A stretch of 64,000 bases of DNA, from positions 2,161,001 to 2,225,000 of the forward strand of contig NZ_CP036200.1 of NCBI RefSeq assembly GCF_004295345.1, given 5' to 3'. The position numbers were made by a program, and so were the translations under genes. A model generated the notes under the pieces. It did not search any database. It was given only the letters and a program-made list of their open reading frames with translations, and was not told the DNA's origin. This stretch comes from Shewanella maritima (GTDB lineage: Bacteria > Pseudomonadota > Gammaproteobacteria > Enterobacterales > Shewanellaceae). Shown here in pieces: positions 50,739 to 60,054 of this stretch. Every line of letters starts with the position of its first letter. The first letter of the stretch is position 1.

Positions 50739-51044
50739 TTAGTCAGCGTTGCATTCATCAACGCAGCACTCGTCTACAAGAAAGCCAATCACTTGCTGTA
50801 ATTGCTCATATTGCGCGGTGCAAAATAAGGTTCGCCCTTCACGGCGCTGCTTAAGTAAGCCTGCTGAGACTAACCCCGTAATGTGGTGAGATAACGTAGA
50901 GCCGGGAATATCGAGCTTTTGTTGTAATCCACCCACAGGGATCCCTTGGTGCCCAGCTCTAACAATTGATTTGTAGATCATCAATCTTGTTGGATGCCCC
51001 AATTCTTTCAATGCCTTAGCAACTGCCTCAAGTTCCATAGCCAT
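50739..51044 (-). CDS. ArsR-family metalloregulator
   Basis: 101 residues, a winged-helix ArsR/SmtB fold: VAKALKELGHPTRLMIYKSI, then the recognition helix region PGSTLSHHITGLVSAGLL and REGRTLFCTAQYE. The C-terminus carries a Cys-rich tail (ECCVDEC) plus the Cys in LFCTA, which could form a thiolate site for arsenite or another soft metal. It is divergent from the permease at 51189, which it probably represses. Confidence 0.92.
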   Translation of the reverse strand: MAMELEAVAKALKELGHPTRLMIYKSIVRAGHQGIPVGGLQQKLDIPGSTLSHHITGLVSAGLLKQRREGRTLFCTAQYEQLQQVIGFLVDECCVDECNAD

Positions 51045-51060
51045 ACCTTATTAAAAAATA

Positions 51061-51147
51061 TATTTCGATATTACTAGAAATAACTTGACGCGTATAGTCA
51101 GCCTGCCTAAAATCTCCGCAACAATTAATTCGACAAAACTAGAAATA
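51061..51147. promoter_or_regulatory. ArsR operator candidates
   Basis: TATTTC-N10-GAAATA (51061-51082) is an inverted repeat. ACTAGAAATA occurs twice, at 51073-51082 and 51138-51147, between the divergent ArsR and permease starts. Confidence 0.6.
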
Positions 51148-51188
51148 TAGTTTTTAGTGAGTCAACCAGTTCACTCTGTGAGGCAGTT

Positions 51189-52100
51189 ATGAATACAGAA
51201 ATGCTCATGAACACACTCAATATGTTTGCCTTTTTAACCGTTGAGCTAACCTTGCTATTTTTGGCAATTAGCTATCTGGTGGGCGTACTGCAAATGTATA
51301 TTCCACCAGCAAAAATCCAGTCGATACTTAGCGCCAAGAATGGCAAAGGCTATGTGGTTGCTGCGCTGCTAGGTGCTATCACGCCATTTTGCTCATGCTC
51401 AACCATTCCTTTTCTAAAAGGGTTACTTAGAGCTCAAGCAGGCTTTGGCACCATGATGGTGTTTTTGTTCTCTAGCCCGTTACTCAACCCAATTATTATT
51501 GGCCTATTTGCGGTCACTTTTGGGCTTAAAGTCACCGTGTTTTACTTTGTATTTGCCATGGGAATTTCGGTCATTGCCGGTTACTTGCTAGAGAAGCTAG
51601 GTTTTGAAAAGTACGTCAAACCTGAGGCTTATATCGCGCCAGAGACTAAGTCGTGTGGCAGCAGTTGTGGCGGCAAAACAAAGCCTGTAAGTAAGTGGCT
51701 AACAATTTGGAACAGCACCTGGAGCGACTTTAAAAAAGTCCTACCTTACTTAATGGCAGGTATTGCAATTGGCTCATTAATTTATGGTTTTATGCCAACA
51801 GAATTTGTGGCAAGTGTCGCCAGTGATGACAACCCATGGGCGATTCCGGTGTCAGCGGTAATTGGTATTCCTTTGTATATTCGCGCTGAAGCAGTTATCC
51901 CATTGAGTGCAGCCTTGGTTGCTAAAGGCATGGGGCTAGGTGCGGTAATGGCATTGATTATTGGTAGTGCAGGTGCCAGTTTAACTGAGGTCGTGCTACT
52001 GAAATCTATCTTTAAAAACCCGATGGTAATCACCTTTGTCGCGGTTATCTTAACTATGGCAATAGTGACTGGTTTTGCTTATCAAATGCTGTTTGTATAA
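51189..52100 (+). CDS. Permease of the COG0701 (ArsP-like) family
   Basis: 303 residues with about eight membrane helices. The family motif TPFCSCSTIPFLKGLLRAQ near residue 62 carries paired Cys, and LFSSPLLNPIIIG and IPLYIRAEAVIPLSAALV match the two halves. A loop GSSCGGKTK adds further Cys. ArsP-type members export organoarsenicals; others of the family are uncharacterised. ATGAATACAG follows a GAGGCAG site. Control by the divergent ArsR is very likely. A role in arsenic or another metalloid resistance is inferred from the pairing. Confidence 0.88.
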   Translation: MNTEMLMNTLNMFAFLTVELTLLFLAISYLVGVLQMYIPPAKIQSILSAKNGKGYVVAALLGAITPFCSCSTIPFLKGLLRAQAGFGTMMVFLFSSPLLNPIIIGLFAVTFGLKVTVFYFVFAMGISVIAGYLLEKLGFEKYVKPEAYIAPETKSCGSSCGGKTKPVSKWLTIWNSTWSDFKKVLPYLMAGIAIGSLIYGFMPTEFVASVASDDNPWAIPVSAVIGIPLYIRAEAVIPLSAALVAKGMGLGAVMALIIGSAGASLTEVVLLKSIFKNPMVITFVAVILTMAIVTGFAYQMLFV

Positions 52101-52119
52101 CAAAGCTAAAACGAGATAC

Positions 52120-52149
52120 AACCAAGCCTAAGCTCACTTAGGCTTGGTT
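52120..52149. terminator. Terminator after the permease
   Basis: A perfect 13-bp stem, AACCAAGCCTAAG / CTTAGGCTTGGTT, around CTCA. The T run is weak. Confidence 0.8.
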
Positions 52150-52230
52150 ATCTAGATCTTGCAGGCTCAGCTTCAACTGAGTTAGCTTTATTTGGCTGGA
52201 CTTTAATTGGCTAAGCAGCAATAACCATCA

Positions 52231-53340
52231 CTAATGTTTGCGGACGACTTTTCGAATAAAGCCGCGATCGTTCTCAGTAATGAGTAAATTGCCTTGCTGA
52301 TCTATCGAGATTGCTCGTGGCTCACTGATTTTCTTGCCTAATGTCGCATAAGACTGGTTATCACCACTATGCTCATCTGAGCTGCCACCATCGATGAAAA
52401 GATGAATTATGCCGTAAGGGTCGACAAACCACACTTGACCGCCAGCATGCGTTACCAAGAAGTAGCCGCCATTATCTGCAAGCCAAATGCCTCGAACTTG
52501 ATTGAGTGCATTGTCGGTGGCCTGGTGACCATCACCGCCACCAGATAACTTCCCATTACCAGCTAACTTCCCATTACCAGCTATTACGGTTTTACGGCCA
52601 TCTGGCGTGACTCGATATACCCGATGACCAAAACGGTCAGTCACTAAAATATCGCCATTGTGATCAACAGCTAGATTACCCAGCTCCACAAAACCATCAG
52701 CCACTATGCTAATCCCAACACCTTGCTGCCAACGCTTAAGCTTATCGTGATTAGCATAATAGATGGTTTTATGGTCATCGCTTACCCATAAGCCACGACC
52801 ACTGACAATCTTGTCATCATCATGAAGCACGGTGGAAACCACACCTACTGGAGTGACTTTGCGAATGCGATTATTGCCTAAATCTAAAACATACAAAGTG
52901 TCATCCGCGGTAATCCAAATACCGTTAGGAAAGGCCAGTTGAGTATTAGCCGGCGTATGAGCATCGCCATTAAAGCCGTATTTATTGGTGCCCATAAAGG
53001 TTGAGATTTCACCTGTAGCATTAACGAGACGAATCGCATGGGCATCTTTATCAGCAATATAAATATTGCCTTTGGAGTCAGCTATCGCATGATGCGGCCG
53101 TGACAGCTCAGCTTTGGTGGCTACGCCGCGTTCAAACTCAACCTGCCAGTTATTGTGATACTTCGCCCCATCTTCGCCAGCACCCGCAATGGTAGTAAGC
53201 AGCGAATATTGCGAAGCAAATGCGCCATAATCAAAGCCAGTATCACCTGCAACGGCGCATAGCGGAATTGAAGCGATTACAGTTAAAACGGCTTGCTTAA
53301 GGCGAGTCTGCAAACTGCGCCTGGGTTTAATACTATGCAT
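52231..53340 (-). CDS. Exported NHL-repeat beta-propeller protein
   Basis: 369 residues from the ATG at 53340 (AAGGGAAG upstream). The signal peptide is preceded by a basic stretch (MHSIKPRRSLQTRLKQAVLT) and cleaved near CAVAG. NHL-type repeats follow: HHAIADSKGNIYIADKDAHA, then IRLVNATGEIST, FPNGIWITADDTLYVLDLGN, LAVDHNGDILVTDRFGHRVY and AISIDQQGNLLITENDRGFI, making a six-bladed propeller. Probably a periplasmic binding or scaffold protein; no catalytic residues are evident. One blade carries a duplicated GNGKLA unit from a DNA repeat. Confidence 0.85.
   Translation of the reverse strand: MHSIKPRRSLQTRLKQAVLTVIASIPLCAVAGDTGFDYGAFASQYSLLTTIAGAGEDGAKYHNNWQVEFERGVATKAELSRPHHAIADSKGNIYIADKDAHAIRLVNATGEISTFMGTNKYGFNGDAHTPANTQLAFPNGIWITADDTLYVLDLGNNRIRKVTPVGVVSTVLHDDDKIVSGRGLWVSDDHKTIYYANHDKLKRWQQGVGISIVADGFVELGNLAVDHNGDILVTDRFGHRVYRVTPDGRKTVIAGNGKLAGNGKLSGGGDGHQATDNALNQVRGIWLADNGGYFLVTHAGGQVWFVDPYGIIHLFIDGGSSDEHSGDNQSYATLGKKISEPRAISIDQQGNLLITENDRGFIRKVVRKH
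52546..52581 (-). repeat. Two tandem 18-bp copies inside the NHL gene
   Basis: TAACTTCCCATTACCAGC occurs twice without a gap and codes for AGNGKL twice. The unit is in frame. Confidence 0.9.
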
Positions 53341-53613
53341 TTTCGAACACTTCCCTTTGTTAACTTTACAAAACACTTGTATCCTAACCAAATTAAACAC
53401 GAACCCACTGATCTCGATCAAGTTTCAATCAAATCTGACAAATGCAAAAAAAGAATACTCAGGTAAACACCAATAAAAACAAAAAATTTAATACCATAGG
53501 GAGAACAAAAATAATGAATAGATCAAAACTTATTGAGGAAATTGTTTGACCGCAAACGTTACAAACTAAACCCAGTATCCTTTATAAGGTCTGTGAATTA
53601 ACTAAGGACTGTT

Positions 53614-54405
53614 ATGAAATCAGCAACCGCTTTAGTCTCTAGAGTCGCTAAGTTGGCACTCGCAAGTAGCATTATGACGTTTTGCGCTCAGGTGAATGCC
53701 GAGTCGTTCAACCTTGAATATCTAGCGCCGCAATCTAGCGCCGACAAACAAGCGCAGCAGGCCTTGCAATCAGCCAATGGTCTTGGTGCCATTAGTGATT
53801 TCATTAATCAAACATTTGAATTCGACCAACCAATTAATCTGGTGGTTGGCACTGAAGATGGCCCTTACTACGACAGCAGCGACGCGACTATCGCCTTCCC
53901 TTACTGGTTTTATACCGAGGTTAAACAGCGCTTTACCAAAGCCAACTATGGCCAGACGGGTGTATCTGTCGCTGATGCCAGCCTTGATGCCATGGTGCAC
54001 ACCACTTTTCACGAGCTTGCCCATGCGGTTATCGATATTCATCAACTACCGGTTGTGGGTAAAGAAGAAGATGCAGCAGATGGCTTGGCATCGGTACTCA
54101 TGATTGAGTTTTTTGAAAATGGCGCTGATATGGCAATCTCAGCAGCTGACTTATTTGACCTGGAATCAGAAAACAGAAAAGTATTAGAAGATGCGGATTT
54201 TTGGGACGAGCACAGCCTCAACGAGCAGCGCTATTTCAGCACCCTTTGTCATGTGTACGGCAGCAACCCTGATGCTTATCAAGATATGATTAAGCAGCAA
54301 ATTTTTACCGCTGAGCGCGGCGAGTTGTGTATTGAGGAATACCAAGTACTGGCTGGTAGTTGGTATGAGCTGCTATCACCTATGATGAAGCAGACTGACG
54401 AGTGA
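53614..54405 (+). CDS. Exported DUF4344-like zinc metallopeptidase
   Basis: 263 residues with a signal peptide (SSIMTFCAQVNA cut site). The zinc motif is HELAH in TTFHELAHAVIDIHQLP near residue 134, followed by a likely third ligand in EEDAADGLAS, the layout of the putative metallopeptidases called DUF4344. It has two Cys near the end (TLCHVYGSN and GELCIEEY). ACTAAGGACTGTT precedes the ATG. Role unknown; periplasmic. Confidence 0.8.
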   Translation: MKSATALVSRVAKLALASSIMTFCAQVNAESFNLEYLAPQSSADKQAQQALQSANGLGAISDFINQTFEFDQPINLVVGTEDGPYYDSSDATIAFPYWFYTEVKQRFTKANYGQTGVSVADASLDAMVHTTFHELAHAVIDIHQLPVVGKEEDAADGLASVLMIEFFENGADMAISAADLFDLESENRKVLEDADFWDEHSLNEQRYFSTLCHVYGSNPDAYQDMIKQQIFTAERGELCIEEYQVLAGSWYELLSPMMKQTDE

Positions 54406-54529
54406 TTAGCTTACTCTCCACAAATAAATTATCACCTTAAGAGTAAATTACCACGTTCTGAAGAAGGTGGCTGTGTGAGATCCCTAGAAGGGAGCCTAGC
54501 CTTACCGGTTGAAACTATATACTAGAGTT

Positions 54530-54629
54530 GCAATGACATTTAAAGCCGTTGAAAACATGGATGTTTTCGTCGAGCATTTTTGTGAGACAAAGAGGGGAAG
54601 TGTTCACGACGTGCTTTAAATGTCATTGC
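54530..54629. repeat. Dispersed palindromic repeat, copy B
   Basis: 100 bp with perfect 17-bp ends GCAATGACATTTAAAGC / GCTTTAAATGTCATTGC and an inner part shared with copy A (ACATGGATGTTTTCGT; GTGTTCACGACGTG). The spacer between the shared halves is 15 bp longer than in copy A. Confidence 0.92.
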
Positions 54630-54738
54630 GACGTGAGAAACAATCAAAGCTGCCGTGTATGGAAAACACTAGAATTTACAGGCAAAGCCAAATCGAATGA
54701 TAACCACCTACTGAAGTATATGGTTTAGGGCTAAAAAC

Positions 54739-54784
54739 AAAAACGGCGCAATCCTAGTGACTGTCTCTAGGTGCGCCGTTTTAC
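54739..54784. terminator. Terminator downstream of yqiK
   Basis: AAAACGGCGCA / TGCGCCGTTTT with an inner CCTAG / CTAGG stem, flanked by A and T runs, between convergent genes. Confidence 0.88.
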
Positions 54785-54863
54785 GTTTTAACTTTGGTTT
54801 TTTGGGGTGTGAGTTTCATAGCCGCTGTTATAGCAAGAGCCATAACAGCAGAGTCAAGTCACC

Positions 54864-56657
54864 TTAGTCTTTATCTAACGCCTGACCATTAGTCTGTGTG
54901 CTCTGAGGTTTTAGCAATGTTGGGTCGATATTCGCCTGCTGCACCGCTTCACGCGCTTTGCCGGTTAAGAAGTTATCGCCGGTTAGCATATCAGTAAGCG
55001 TACCGGTTTTATCATTCACCATACCTAGCTCTTGCAGCATGGCATCCACTACAGGTGCATTAGCGCGATAGTTTAGCGCTGCCGAAGTGATTTGCTCTGC
55101 AATGCTACCTGAGCCTGTCGCCATCACACTATCTGCGCCGTTACCCGCAGCGCCGACACCACCTTGATAGCCTTGAAGAATTTTAATGCCTTCAATGTTT
55201 TCAAGCGGCTTAACCGCATTTGCCACCACTTCTGGTAGTGCTTTAAGAATAGCCAGCGCTTTTTGCAGCTCAATTTGCTCATCTTTGAGGGTGTTTTCTG
55301 CTTCATACAAGGCTTGTTTACCCGCGGCTTCAACGGCAAACACTTTCTCGTCTGCTTCTGCCTGTAGAATCTTGGCATCTGAATCCGCTTTAGCTTCAGT
55401 TAGAATAGCCGCAGCTTTATCTTCAGCCGCTTGCTTGTCTGCTTGAGCTTGCACCGTAATACCAACAGCTTCACGCTCAGCTTCTTTCTTCGCGTCAATC
55501 ACCTCAATCTCTTTACGACGATTCGCTTCAGCAACTTGCTTCGCAGTAATTACCGCCTCTTCTTTCTCAACCTTACCTTTTTCAGCATCCGCCGCTTTAG
55601 CGCGTGCTGCCGACTCTTCTTCTGACTTTTCGGCAACCGCAATTTGCTTATCTTGCTCAGCAACTTCAATATCACGTTGCTGCTGAATACGTGCTTGCTC
55701 TAGGTCTTTACGCTTAGCAATTTCACGGGTTTCAATGTCACGAGCCTTAGCAATCTCTGCTGCTTCAACTGCTTGTTCGCGGGCAATCTGTGCTTCACGC
55801 TCTTCACGCTCGCGTGCTTCACGGGTTTTAGCAATCTCCGCTTTTTGCTCAGCACGCTTAAACTCAAGCACTTGCTCTTGCTCTAGGCGAGCTTGCTCTT
55901 CTTCTTTTTGGATCTCTAACGACTGACGCTCAGCCTCAAGGTTACGACGCTCAATCTTCACTCGGTTATCTTGCTCAATGTCGTTGGTCTCTTTACGCTT
56001 TTCTTCAATAATCTTGGCTAAACGAGCACGACCTTCTGCATCGAATGCGTTGTTTTCATTAAAGAACTGCAAGTCAGTTTGGTCGAACCCAGTGAGCGAT
56101 ACCGATTCTAGCTCAAGACCGTTTTTCTCTAGGTCATTGGCGACGTTTTGCTGTACTTTCTGTACAAAATCAGCACGCTGCTCATGCATCTCAGTCATGC
56201 TCATTTCTGCTGCTACGGCGCGCAGTACGTCAACAAACTTAGATTCCATGAGTTTTTTCAGCTCTTCAACACGCATGGTACGTGTACCCAGAGTTTGCGC
56301 AGCCATCGAAATCCCTTCCTGACTTGTGGCAACCCTTAGGTAGAAATCAGCTTTTACGTCGACACGCATGCGGTCTTTGGTGATCAGCGCATCTTTTTGG
56401 GTTTTCTCTACCTCAATACGCAGGGTATTCATGTTCACCGGAATGGTCTCATGCAGCACAGGCAGACAAATGGCGCCGCCATCTTTCACCACCTTTTCGC
56501 CACCTAAACCGGTACGAACAAAGGCAATTTCTTTAGTAGCGCGAATATAAAGTTTGGCAAAAATGAGGCCAATAGTAATAAAGGCGATAAGTGCAACACC
56601 GGATACCAATAAGATAAACATGGTATTGGAAGTGTTAGTAAGCTCTAAGGATTCCAT
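54864..56657 (-). CDS. yqiK: Flotillin-like SPFH protein, YqiK type
   Basis: 597 residues. N-terminal transmembrane helix (TMFILLVSGVALIAFITIGL), SPFH/band-7 domain (about 45-225), then a very long Glu/Ala/Lys-rich coiled coil (about 230-470), and a C-terminal region with Gly-rich GYQGGVGAAGNGADS. This is the layout of bacterial flotillins that organise membrane microdomains. It forms an operon with the YqiJ/NfeD-like gene upstream (87-bp gap), the usual partner of this flotillin class. Confidence 0.9.
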   Translation of the reverse strand: MESLELTNTSNTMFILLVSGVALIAFITIGLIFAKLYIRATKEIAFVRTGLGGEKVVKDGGAICLPVLHETIPVNMNTLRIEVEKTQKDALITKDRMRVDVKADFYLRVATSQEGISMAAQTLGTRTMRVEELKKLMESKFVDVLRAVAAEMSMTEMHEQRADFVQKVQQNVANDLEKNGLELESVSLTGFDQTDLQFFNENNAFDAEGRARLAKIIEEKRKETNDIEQDNRVKIERRNLEAERQSLEIQKEEEQARLEQEQVLEFKRAEQKAEIAKTREAREREEREAQIAREQAVEAAEIAKARDIETREIAKRKDLEQARIQQQRDIEVAEQDKQIAVAEKSEEESAARAKAADAEKGKVEKEEAVITAKQVAEANRRKEIEVIDAKKEAEREAVGITVQAQADKQAAEDKAAAILTEAKADSDAKILQAEADEKVFAVEAAGKQALYEAENTLKDEQIELQKALAILKALPEVVANAVKPLENIEGIKILQGYQGGVGAAGNGADSVMATGSGSIAEQITSAALNYRANAPVVDAMLQELGMVNDKTGTLTDMLTGDNFLTGKAREAVQQANIDPTLLKPQSTQTNGQALDKD

Positions 56658-56744
56658 ATTTAATTCCTTTTAAAACAACGCGTATGGAGTGCGTTTAGTA
56701 AGCGCTTTGACCCAACAGAGCCAAAACTGATTGAGAAAATTAAC

Positions 56745-57392
56745 TTAAAACTGTTGCTCGAACTTGGCGCCAACCCAAAAGCTATTTTGCTTGCGTAGTA
56801 GCACCACTTGCTCATGCTGATTGAAGCTTTCGGTATCGGTTTCAGGGGCAACCATCACATAGTGTTTCTGGTTGAATTGATCGACAAGCACAGCTTCTGC
56901 AGGGTGGTTAAACCTAGCTGTACCTAAGGTTATTTTGGCAACCTGGCCACTAAATGAATCCTTGCTGACCGCCATAGATTCATTTTTAGGTAGCACCTTG
57001 GCAAGGCCGCGACCAACAAAGCTTGTGGTAAATAACGCCAGGGCTAAAGCGGCGATACCAGCGATAAATGAAGTTAACACCTGCCCAGAGACTTGATATG
57101 TCACATAGTTCACGGCATAACCAAGCAAGGCAAAGCTGGTAAGAAACAGCACTATCCAAATAAGCAGTGGCAGACGGTTAAGGCACAGCCAACCGAGGAT
57201 TGGCGTTACGCCGGTATTGGCGACCTCAAGGTCAACGTCGACATCAAGATCAATGGGAGAAAGATGGTCGAGTAAGTTGGATATACTAAACCCGATGACC
57301 ATACCAACACCCTCCAGCAGCGCCAGCATTAATACAATACTTAATGCGATGGCGAATGGGGTATTAGCATTGAGTAACAAAAACTCTAGCAT
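56745..57392 (-). CDS. yqiJ: YqiJ-like membrane protein with NfeD/OB domain
   Basis: 215 residues. Membrane helices near residues 10-35 (ALSIVLMLALLEGVGMVIGF), 70-90 and 100-125, then a small beta-rich OB-fold domain (GQVAKITLGTARFNHPAEAVLVDQ and VMVAPETDTESFNQHEQVVLLRKQ). Such proteins accompany flotillins and are thought to help them assemble. First gene of the operon with yqiK. Confidence 0.82.
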   Translation of the reverse strand: MLEFLLLNANTPFAIALSIVLMLALLEGVGMVIGFSISNLLDHLSPIDLDVDVDLEVANTGVTPILGWLCLNRLPLLIWIVLFLTSFALLGYAVNYVTYQVSGQVLTSFIAGIAALALALFTTSFVGRGLAKVLPKNESMAVSKDSFSGQVAKITLGTARFNHPAEAVLVDQFNQKHYVMVAPETDTESFNQHEQVVLLRKQNSFWVGAKFEQQF

Positions 57393-57599
57393 TGCTGTAT
57401 TCCTTTACAGTCTTGAGCCACAAATGATTGGCGCTATTTGATAGCATTTTTATGGCATGGGTAACAATAAAACCCAATTTAACAGATGCTTTCTTGCTAT
57501 TAAACAGATATTTAGCAATTTACACTAGGAAGTAGAGCTAGGTCATAGCCAAGCTAGTACTAGGTATTATTGCTACATCTTCTGCTTGGAAACTAGAGC

Positions 57600-59123
57600 C
57601 TAACTGCCCTCGCATTGAGATTTTCCAGCTGAATAACAACTTGGCTGACGTGGACACACAGCGCCGCGCGAGCAAATCAACCTTGCATCATTATCGATGC
57701 CGCGCTCTACCCAGTTGATATTAAGGATCTTGGCAACGCTGGTTAGGTCTTGCTTAATAGCTTTTGGAATATCCACTGAGCCACCGCCGTCAACACAAGC
57801 CTGCTTAAGGTCGTTTGCAATCCCTAGCGCATCTTTACCTTGAGCCTCAATCGCCGGGTTTAAATCGATACCTGCGCACAGCACATGTGGATTACCAGCA
57901 GAGTCATCTACCTTAATTGACTCACAACAATAAATTCTTGGCTCATCACCCACGTTTAAGATTGAGATTTGCGCCGAGGTTCCTTCAAGTGGCTCATTTA
58001 TCACCCTAAACACCGCCCAATGCTGACAAGGGTCTTCCACCATACGCATATTGCCCCAAGGCAGCGGAATACCATTACCACGATAAACCGCTTTTAACTT
58101 GCCCGGCGCATAGGCATCAAAGTAATGCCAATGAGGATAAGGTGACACTACAGTCATGCGGCGCATAGCGACCGATGCCGAAACCTGCAGTTGTTTGTGT
58201 ACATCAATCTCATAGCCATGACGATCAAGTAATTGCCTAAATGGCACTTTAGGGCACAGTAAAGCGCCGGCAAAAAAACTCGACTCAAAGTCACGCCATG
58301 CGTGGAGAATATCCTGAGCGTTAAGGGTATTTGACTGCATGATATCGTCGGTAGGTTCACGACTACCCGACAACATGACACTCTTTAAACCATCCTTGTT
58401 ATGCAATACACAATGGCCAATATGTACAGCAAGATCATACTTGAGTCGGTGCACGCGCTTTTTCAGCAACTTGTTGATGAAAATCGTACTCGGCGGCTCA
58501 AAAAATGAAGTGGTAATTTGCTGTGAAGTTTGACCGTTACTGTCAATGATTTCTCGCGGCGTATCATCAATCCATTTGATTTTCAGCCCCATACTCTTGG
58601 CAATTGCCAACATGTCATCGGCAGATAAAGGCATTTGCTTTTTACCTATTTCTTCAGCTGCTCGCTCTAGGTCTGGAAAGTGATTTTGATGATGTTCCTG
58701 ATGGGCACGAATAAGCAAATGAGCAAACTGCCGCCCAGAAGTACCGGTTTGCGACAACATTTCAGGGATGGCGATTTGTAGAATATCATTAGAGAATAAA
58801 AAGCTTGGCTCAAGCGGCATGCCACTGATCCCGCCGCGACTGCCCTTATCAGGTGTAATCGCCTGCTCTTCAGGTACGTCATCTAAAAACCAGTCAACAT
58901 CTTTTTGAAAAACCGCAGCTATCACCGCCAACATAGCGGCACTAGGAACACGTTTTCCGCGCTCGATCATCGACAAATATGACACGCTAGGCGCGTTACT
59001 TGAATCCACTCTTATACAACGAGCAGACAAGTCTTCCATAGTTAAGTTGTTGCGTTTTCTCAGGTTTCTTATCTTTGTCCCTAAGAAATGGCTTTGACGT
59101 ATTAAGCTTTTTTCACTGCGCAT
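57600..59123 (-). CDS. XRE-family regulator with DUF3612-type C-terminal region
   Basis: 507 residues. The N-terminal Cro/CI helix-turn-helix (about 14-80, LGTKIRNLRKRNNLTMEDLS, then SVSYLSMIERGKRVPS) is followed by a long region. Its middle resembles the ImmA/IrrE-like part of RamB/ScfR regulators (RLKYDLAVHIGHCVLHNKDG), and its end carries Cys-rich CSRGAVCPRQPSC, a possible metal or redox site. Relatives with DUF3612 occur in Shewanella and Vibrio, and RamB/ScfR-like regulators often control acetate or short-chain acyl metabolism. It diverges from a small unknown gene at 59296, with an inverted repeat between them. Confidence 0.82.
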   Translation of the reverse strand: MRSEKSLIRQSHFLGTKIRNLRKRNNLTMEDLSARCIRVDSSNAPSVSYLSMIERGKRVPSAAMLAVIAAVFQKDVDWFLDDVPEEQAITPDKGSRGGISGMPLEPSFLFSNDILQIAIPEMLSQTGTSGRQFAHLLIRAHQEHHQNHFPDLERAAEEIGKKQMPLSADDMLAIAKSMGLKIKWIDDTPREIIDSNGQTSQQITTSFFEPPSTIFINKLLKKRVHRLKYDLAVHIGHCVLHNKDGLKSVMLSGSREPTDDIMQSNTLNAQDILHAWRDFESSFFAGALLCPKVPFRQLLDRHGYEIDVHKQLQVSASVAMRRMTVVSPYPHWHYFDAYAPGKLKAVYRGNGIPLPWGNMRMVEDPCQHWAVFRVINEPLEGTSAQISILNVGDEPRIYCCESIKVDDSAGNPHVLCAGIDLNPAIEAQGKDALGIANDLKQACVDGGGSVDIPKAIKQDLTSVAKILNINWVERGIDNDARLICSRGAVCPRQPSCYSAGKSQCEGS

Positions 59124-59295
59124 TTTGTAAAATTCACACTGTAAAATTTTTATTGTGAAATTGTAGTGAAAAATACACTAGACTACAAATTAACCAATCG
59201 AGATAAATTCACATTTGGTTAATTAGCATCAATAAGTCTTCGCTCAGTCACTCATTAAGTGGCAAAACGTAGCAAGAATAGAAGAGGATAAGGTT
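59124..59295. promoter_or_regulatory. Divergent promoter region with an inverted repeat, XRE regulator/unknown gene
   Basis: AATTAACCAA (59188-59197) pairs with TTGGTTAATT (59215-59224), a perfect 10-bp inverted repeat. Upstream, an A/T-rich array of GTAAAAT and GTGAAAT-type words (59127-59170) may be binding sites for the XRE protein, as RamB/ScfR sites are such repeats. Which is the operator is not certain. Confidence 0.5.
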
Positions 59296-59814
59296 ATGAA
59301 TATGTCGACACCACTACACACCACAGCCGCTCACAACCTTAGCAACTTCATTGAAGAGCAGATTGTAGCTTGCACTAATCAGCCAACTCGCACCGCAAAG
59401 GCTAAGCAGTTTCTGGATGAGCAATTTCCACTGACAAAAGGCTCACATGCCGATGTTTGTAGCTATGTTGTGTACTACACACACTTACTGGCCTTTATGA
59501 AAGATGGCACTCAGTGTGGCTTACAAAACCCATGTCAGTTTGTTGCCCTAAGTGGTCACAAAGAGTCGCCAACGAGCTTAGTGTTTAAGCACAACGACAC
59601 CCATGTTGAAATTTGCTTTGACCGTAACGGACTCATTGGCGCTAATGACCAAGCACACATTGATGATATTCAGGTTACTTTGCCGATTAAAAATTTACCT
59701 ACACCGTTCAAGCAGTGGGTAAGTATGCTGAACACCCAAAGTCAGCCAACTAAAGGCAACTGCAAGCTGTTCACCGCCAAAGACGGCAGCGACTACCGCA
59801 TTAACCAGTCATAG
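59296..59814 (+). CDS. Small protein of unknown function, divergent from the XRE regulator
   Basis: 172 residues, cytoplasmic and soluble, that I do not recognise. Helical N-terminal half (FIEEQIVACTNQPTRTAKAK, then YVVYYTHLLAFM) and a strand-rich second half with VEICFDRNGLIGANDQAHID and a DGSDYRI end. It contains four Cys. GAGGATAAGGTT precedes the ATG. Transcription away from the DUF3612-type regulator across an inverted repeat suggests it is a target of that protein. Confidence 0.7.
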   Translation: MNMSTPLHTTAAHNLSNFIEEQIVACTNQPTRTAKAKQFLDEQFPLTKGSHADVCSYVVYYTHLLAFMKDGTQCGLQNPCQFVALSGHKESPTSLVFKHNDTHVEICFDRNGLIGANDQAHIDDIQVTLPIKNLPTPFKQWVSMLNTQSQPTKGNCKLFTAKDGSDYRINQS

Positions 59815-59840
59815 CCTACCGGGTTAATCAGCACAACTTA

Positions 59841-59872
59841 AATAAGGCCAGCCGACTGAGGCTGGTCTTATT
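59841..59872 (+). terminator. Terminator after the unknown gene
   Basis: AATAAGGCCAGCC / GGCTGGTCTTATT stem (one G-T pair) with T-rich flank. Confidence 0.85.
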
Positions 59873-60054
59873 GTTCCTACCTACCTTTATGCTAGCGCTC
59901 ACCTACAAACTATTTTTTACCAATCTTTGCCATTACTAATGGCTATTCCAACTACTACTAGCAGTTAAAGAGATGTTTAGTAATCGCCATATTCATAAGC
60001 TATTGCCGTTAAATCGGGTGACAGTAACCGAGCTTTTAAGAATGGGAGATTCAA

